The notes under the pieces are model-generated. The model was given only the letters and a program-made list of their open reading frames with translations. It made no database searches and was not told where the DNA came from. Positions 60,494 to 64,000 of a stretch of 64,000 bases of DNA are shown one piece after another (position 1 is the stretch's first letter; each line of letters opens with the position of its first letter). The DNA lies in assembly GCA_016125585.1 (NCBI GenBank), contig WGLL01000004.1, forward strand, positions 124,001 to 188,000, read 5' to 3'. The DNA is from Caulobacter sp. (GTDB taxonomy: Bacteria; Pseudomonadota; Alphaproteobacteria; Caulobacterales; Caulobacteraceae). Made by a program: the position numbers and the translations under genes.

Positions 60494-62926
60494 TCAGGCC
60501 GCCCGGGTTCGCCGGACGGCGGCTTTGGGCGCGGATCGGGTGGGGCTCTTGACCGCCACCAGCGGCTCTCCGTTGGTCCAGGCGCCGAGGGTCTCGGCCG
60601 GAGCGGGGCGGCCGATCGCGTAGCCCTGCAGCTCGGCGCAGTGTTCGCCGCGCAGGAACTCGCGCTGCTCTTCGGTCTCCACCCCTTCGGCGACGACCGG
60701 GATGTTCAGGCTGCGGCCGAGGCCCAGCACCGCGCGGACGATGACGGTCGCCCGCTCGTCGCGGTGGATGTTCTCGACGAAGCTCTTGTCGACCTTGATC
60801 TTGTCGAAGGGGAAGGACTGCAGGGTCGACAGCGAGGAGAAGCCGGTGCCGAAATCGTCCATGGCGATGCGGACGCCGAGCGCCTTGAGGCGGCGCAGGT
60901 TGTCCAGCGCCCGCTGGTAGTCCTTGAACAGAGCGCTCTCGGTGATCTCCAGCTCCAGCCGGGCCGGCGACAGGCCGGTCTGGATCAGCACCTCGTGCAC
61001 CAGGGTCGGAAGCGCCGGATTGTTGAGCTGGAGCGGAGAGAGGTTGACGGCGATGCGCAGCGGCTTGTCCCAGGCGGCCGCGTCGGCGCAGGCCCGGCGC
61101 AGGACCCACTCGCCCAGCGGCCCGATCAGGCCGCTCTCCTCCGCGACAGGGATGAAGTCCAGCGGCGGGATCATGCCCCGCACCGCATGTTTCCAGCGGA
61201 CCAGCGCCTCGAAGCCGCAGACCTCGCCATCGCTGGCGCGGGCCAGCGGCTGGTAGTGGACGATCAGGTCCTCGTCGGCGATCGCCTGGCGCAGTTCGCG
61301 GGCCAGGCTGCGGCGCTCGCGGATGCTCTCATCCATCTCGCGCTTGAAGAAGCGATAGGCGCCGCGACCGCTTTCCTTGGCCCTGTAGAGCGCCATGTCG
61401 GCGTTGGTCAGCAGCGCCTCGGCCGTGCGGCCGTCGTCAGGGAACAGGGAGACGCCGAGGCTGGCGCCCATGGCCAGTTCCTGACCTTCGAAGGTGGTGG
61501 CGGCGTTGAGGGTTTCGAGCAGCTCGCCGGCCAGTTCGGCGGCGGCGCCCGGCTGGTCCTGGTCGGTGATCTGGACGACGACAAATTCATCGCCGCCGAG
61601 GCGCGCGGCGAAGCTGGGACCCGAGATCGAGGCCTGCAGACGGCGGGCGGCCTCGACCAGAACCTGGTCGCCGGCCACGTGGCCATGCAGGTCGTTGGCC
61701 TCCTTGAAGTGGTCGAGGTCGATGCAGACCACCGAAAGGCTTTCCCCCGAGGCCTCGACCCGGTCCAGCGCGGCGGCAAGGCGGCGCTGCAGGGCATGGC
61801 GGTTGGGCAGACCGGTGAGGCCGTCATGCTCGGCGAGATAGCGGATCTTCTCCTCGGCCGAGCGGCGCTCGCGCAGGTCGCGGATGGCCAGGACCGTCAG
61901 GCCGGAAGTCTCGACCCGGGCGCCGTCGTCCATCAGTCGGGAGAAGACCTCGACCGGGATGGAGATCGCCTCACCCACCGGTTGAAGGTGCGCCTCGCGG
62001 CGCTGGTCGGCGGCTTGCAGTTCGTCATCAAAGGTCAGCAGCCCGGCGAGGAGCGGTCGTCCGACCAGCTCGGACAGCGGCGCGCCGGCCAGCTCGCAGA
62101 AGGCGGAATTGGCGTCGTTGATCTTGCCGTTCTGGATCACCACGATGCCTTCATAGGCGGCATTGGCGAGGGTGCGGATCCGCTCAAGCGCCGAACGGGT
62201 GGTCTGGCTCTCGATCAGCATGGCGCCCAGACCGCCCAGGATGATCAGGCCGGTGATGGACGCCACGGCGAAGGTCATGACCCCGACGCTCATCAACTGC
62301 GCCGGCACCACCACGGTGGCGTCCGGCACGATGGTGATCGCGCCCATGCCCGTATAGTGCATGGCCGAAACCCCGAGGGCGAAGACACCCCCCGCGGCCG
62401 CCTGTTGCCAGAGCTTGCGGCCGCGGCCGACCAGGATGAGCGATCCGGTCGCGCCGGCGATCCCCAGAACCACCGAGGCGGCGATGATCGCCGGCTCCCA
62501 GACAATGCGGCCCTCGGTGACGAAGGCCGACATGCCGGTATAGTGCATGGCGCTGATGCCGATGCCGATCAGCAGGCCGCCGGCGATCTGGTTGGACCGC
62601 TCGTCGTCGACCAGGATGGAGGCATAGAAGCCTCCGCCCATGAAGGCGACCGCCACCATCAGCGAGGCGATGGTGCCGGTTGAGGAAAATCCGGTGTTGA
62701 GACCCGGCGAATAGGCCAGCATGGCCAGGAAGTGAGCCGCCCAGACCCCCGAGCCCGCCACCAGGGCGGTCAGCAGCAGCCATGCCCCGCGGACGAGGCC
62801 CTTGGCGCCTGTCATCCGGGAATAGAGTCTGAACGCCGTCAGACTGGCGCAGAGACAGACGACAACCGCCAGCATGGATAGCCGGACGTCATGCTGATTC
62901 ACGAGCACGGAAAAGACTTTGAACAC
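60494..62926 (-). CDS. MHYT-PAS-GGDEF-EAL membrane signalling protein
   Basis: The protein has 810 residues. The N-terminal MHYT domain (about 1-240) has seven hydrophobic segments with AAHFLAML and two AMHYTGM motifs, thought to bind a metal and sense diatomic gases. A PAS domain (about 245-350), GGDEF with RLGGDEFVV (about residue 444) and EAL with CGFEALVRW (about 571) follow. The C-terminus is basic. Both c-di-GMP motifs look intact. I chose GTG 62926 with AAGGGG upstream; a TTG at 62941 is an alternative. Its stop is four bases from the HerA-like gene's stop. Confidence 0.93.
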   Translation of the reverse strand: MFKVFSVLVNQHDVRLSMLAVVVCLCASLTAFRLYSRMTGAKGLVRGAWLLLTALVAGSGVWAAHFLAMLAYSPGLNTGFSSTGTIASLMVAVAFMGGGFYASILVDDERSNQIAGGLLIGIGISAMHYTGMSAFVTEGRIVWEPAIIAASVVLGIAGATGSLILVGRGRKLWQQAAAGGVFALGVSAMHYTGMGAITIVPDATVVVPAQLMSVGVMTFAVASITGLIILGGLGAMLIESQTTRSALERIRTLANAAYEGIVVIQNGKINDANSAFCELAGAPLSELVGRPLLAGLLTFDDELQAADQRREAHLQPVGEAISIPVEVFSRLMDDGARVETSGLTVLAIRDLRERRSAEEKIRYLAEHDGLTGLPNRHALQRRLAAALDRVEASGESLSVVCIDLDHFKEANDLHGHVAGDQVLVEAARRLQASISGPSFAARLGGDEFVVVQITDQDQPGAAAELAGELLETLNAATTFEGQELAMGASLGVSLFPDDGRTAEALLTNADMALYRAKESGRGAYRFFKREMDESIRERRSLARELRQAIADEDLIVHYQPLARASDGEVCGFEALVRWKHAVRGMIPPLDFIPVAEESGLIGPLGEWVLRRACADAAAWDKPLRIAVNLSPLQLNNPALPTLVHEVLIQTGLSPARLELEITESALFKDYQRALDNLRRLKALGVRIAMDDFGTGFSSLSTLQSFPFDKIKVDKSFVENIHRDERATVIVRAVLGLGRSLNIPVVAEGVETEEQREFLRGEHCAELQGYAIGRPAPAETLGAWTNGEPLVAVKSPTRSAPKAAVRRTRAA

Positions 62927-63060
62927 GCCCCACCCCTTCAACCGAGGATATGCAGGCGAGTATCGAAGCGAGTTACGAAAAAAGCGTTTCGGAACAGGGG
63001 TCCGGAACGCTTATTCCCGAAAATGGGTATATGGGGCGTCGGACCGGCCGACGGCGGCGA

Positions 63061-63462
63061 TCAGGCGGCGGAGCGCTTGGTCTCGCCGCCGGACAGGGCC
63101 CGCGCCACCGAGACCACCGCCGTGCGCGACTGGGCGTCCTCGATGGCGGTGTAGGCGTGCAGCAGGTCGATGGCGCCCGGGAAGGCCAGCATCGTCAGCA
63201 GGGTTTCGTCGGTCGGGAAGCCGCCGGGCTCCTCACCAACCAGGAAGGCCACCGGACAGTCGAGGCGCTTGGCGGCGCGCACCAGCATGGACGCCGACAC
63301 CCGGTTGGCGCCGCGCTCATACTTCTGAACCTGCTGGAAGGTGATGCCCAGGGCTTCGGCCAGCGCGGTCTGCGTCAGACCAAGCGTCTTGCGGCGCATG
63401 CGTATCCGGGCGCCAACAGCGATATCAATGGGGTCGGGCGCAGAATGCTGAGGACGGGGCAA
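63061..63462 (-). CDS. XRE family HTH regulator
   Basis: The protein has 133 residues with a Cro/CI helix-turn-helix at about 17-72 (GARIRMRRKTLGLTQTALAEALGITFQQVQKYERGANRVSASML). The C-terminal extension is of unknown role. The start is TTG at 63462, with GGAG eight bases upstream; no ATG offers a better site. Similar regulators are common in Caulobacterales, often with undefined targets. A TTAACAT lies about 25 bases upstream. Confidence 0.85.
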   Translation of the reverse strand: MPRPQHSAPDPIDIAVGARIRMRRKTLGLTQTALAEALGITFQQVQKYERGANRVSASMLVRAAKRLDCPVAFLVGEEPGGFPTDETLLTMLAFPGAIDLLHAYTAIEDAQSRTAVVSVARALSGGETKRSAA

Positions 63463-63906
63463 ATTAGTATCTCCGATGTTAACCAGTCCCTCTGGATACG
63501 CGGACGAGGCAATAGGTCGTTAGAGGTTGCATTACACACAACCTCGCCTCGCGCTTTTCGACCAATGCCGCCTTGGATGCAAGAGACGGCGACTAATGGC
63601 CGCAGAAATTAAGCCCATTCTGTGGGGGTTTTCGACAATTTCTGTCCCTGTTTCTCGCAAAAGACGAGATTTTGCAAGAAGAACCCCAACGGCGCGAGCA
63701 AAACCCTTGGGGGAACGCTGGTTGATTCGCGTGACCTTGGCCCAAGCGGCCGCGAGAACCTCGCACAACCTGAACGATTTCATATCGAACAACGGTTGCT
63801 GATCGCCGGCGGTCGAGACCTTTCAGGATCGCCGATGAGGGTTCAGGGCCGCTGTCAGCAGGACCCTTCGATCGAGCTGCGATACAGGTTCCGGATTTTG
63901 TAGGGA
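63463..63906. other. AT-richer region beside tRNA-Val without a recognised gene
   Basis: About 440 bases. By hand count 61 of 120 bases (51%) at 63601-63720 are G/C, well below the window average. Open frames on both strands (63527-63802 plus, 63532-63792 minus) have no recognisable protein character. It could be a promoter region for the XRE gene, a decayed gene or an integration remnant. Confidence 0.35.
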
Positions 63907-63981
63907 TGGTGGACGTGACAGGGATTGAACCTGTGACCCCCTCGATGTCAACGAGGTGCTCTCCCGCTGAGCTACACGTCC
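63907..63981 (-). tRNA. tRNA-Val(GAC)
   Basis: Minus-strand cloverleaf of 75 bases with encoded CCA: acceptor GGACGTG / CACGTCC and discriminator A. The D arm is AGCTCAGCGGGAGAGC. The anticodon loop TTGACAT on stem CCTCG/CGAGG gives GAC. The T loop is GTTCAATCC. Decodes GUC and GUU. Confidence 0.97.
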
Positions 63982-64000
63982 GTACCGGCAGGAAGGCGGG

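Noticed and set aside
63527..63802. 91- and 86-residue overlapping open frames near tRNA-Val
   Set aside because: No ribosome site, no recognisable motif, opposite strands equally open; listed only as a gene-free region.

Overview
This window is high-GC alphaproteobacterial chromosome, most likely from the family Caulobacteraceae. The main evidence is the flagellar cluster fliF-fliG-fliH(flbE)-fliN-flbD-flhA next to a SciP-like (DUF1153) gene and flgE, an arrangement I associate with Caulobacter crescentus. TTAA-rich CtrA-like motifs, a phosphate operon ordered pstC-pstA-pstB-phoU-phoB and a giant NAD-dependent glutamate dehydrogenase agree with this. I cannot name the genus or species from sequence alone. 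The content is almost entirely chromosomal housekeeping and cell-cycle/motility genes. I see no prophage, insertion sequence or CRISPR array.

Layout. 1-7.6 kb: the 5' part of nrdB (ribonucleotide reductase beta), a GST-like gene, a rubrerythrin / CCG-type Fe-S oxidoreductase / DUF3501 cluster, a hemolysin III-type membrane protein, purA and two small envelope proteins. 7.6-22.7 kb: flagellar block. The basal body/switch/export/regulator genes run on the minus strand, followed by sciP, flgE, flgD and fliK; flgK and flgL run on the plus strand. Two divergent sigma-54-type promoters lie between fliK and flgK. 22.9-32.2 kb: small secreted and membrane proteins, an exported amidohydrolase, a transglutaminase-like protein, a TonB-dependent receptor with a divergent AraC regulator, and an alpha/beta hydrolase. 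32.4-39.9 kb: phosphate regulon. Three Pho-box-like repeats precede pstC-pstA-pstB-phoU-phoB, and a convergent phoR-glpQ pair follows. 40-47.3 kb: an autotransporter with calcium-loop-like repeats, a SemiSWEET-like protein, a WecG/TagA-type glycosyltransferase, an NTF2-like protein, a MATE transporter and a two-gene unit behind an attenuator-like terminator. 47.8-64 kb: a pantothenate kinase-like gene, an AT-richer orphan gene beside tRNA-Arg(ACG), a P1-type peptidase, gamma-glutamyltranspeptidase, gdhB, an AI-2E-family transporter, a HerA-like ATPase, a MHYT-PAS-GGDEF-EAL protein, an XRE regulator and tRNA-Val(GAC).

How the parts fit. FlbD would activate the sigma-54 promoters of the hook and hook-associated genes once the early (fliF) operon is built. 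SciP would restrain CtrA at early flagellar promoters. PhoR/PhoB with PstCAB/PhoU sense and import phosphate, and the PhoR-coupled GlpQ homologue could release it from glycerophosphodiesters. The rubrerythrin cluster looks like a peroxide/redox-protection unit.

Non-coding structure is the less ordinary part. There are composite palindromic repeats between genes, a dispersed hairpin element present in two inverted copies whose outer stems differ but still pair, and the attenuator-like leader. All functional statements are inferred from motifs and family knowledge; no database search was run.
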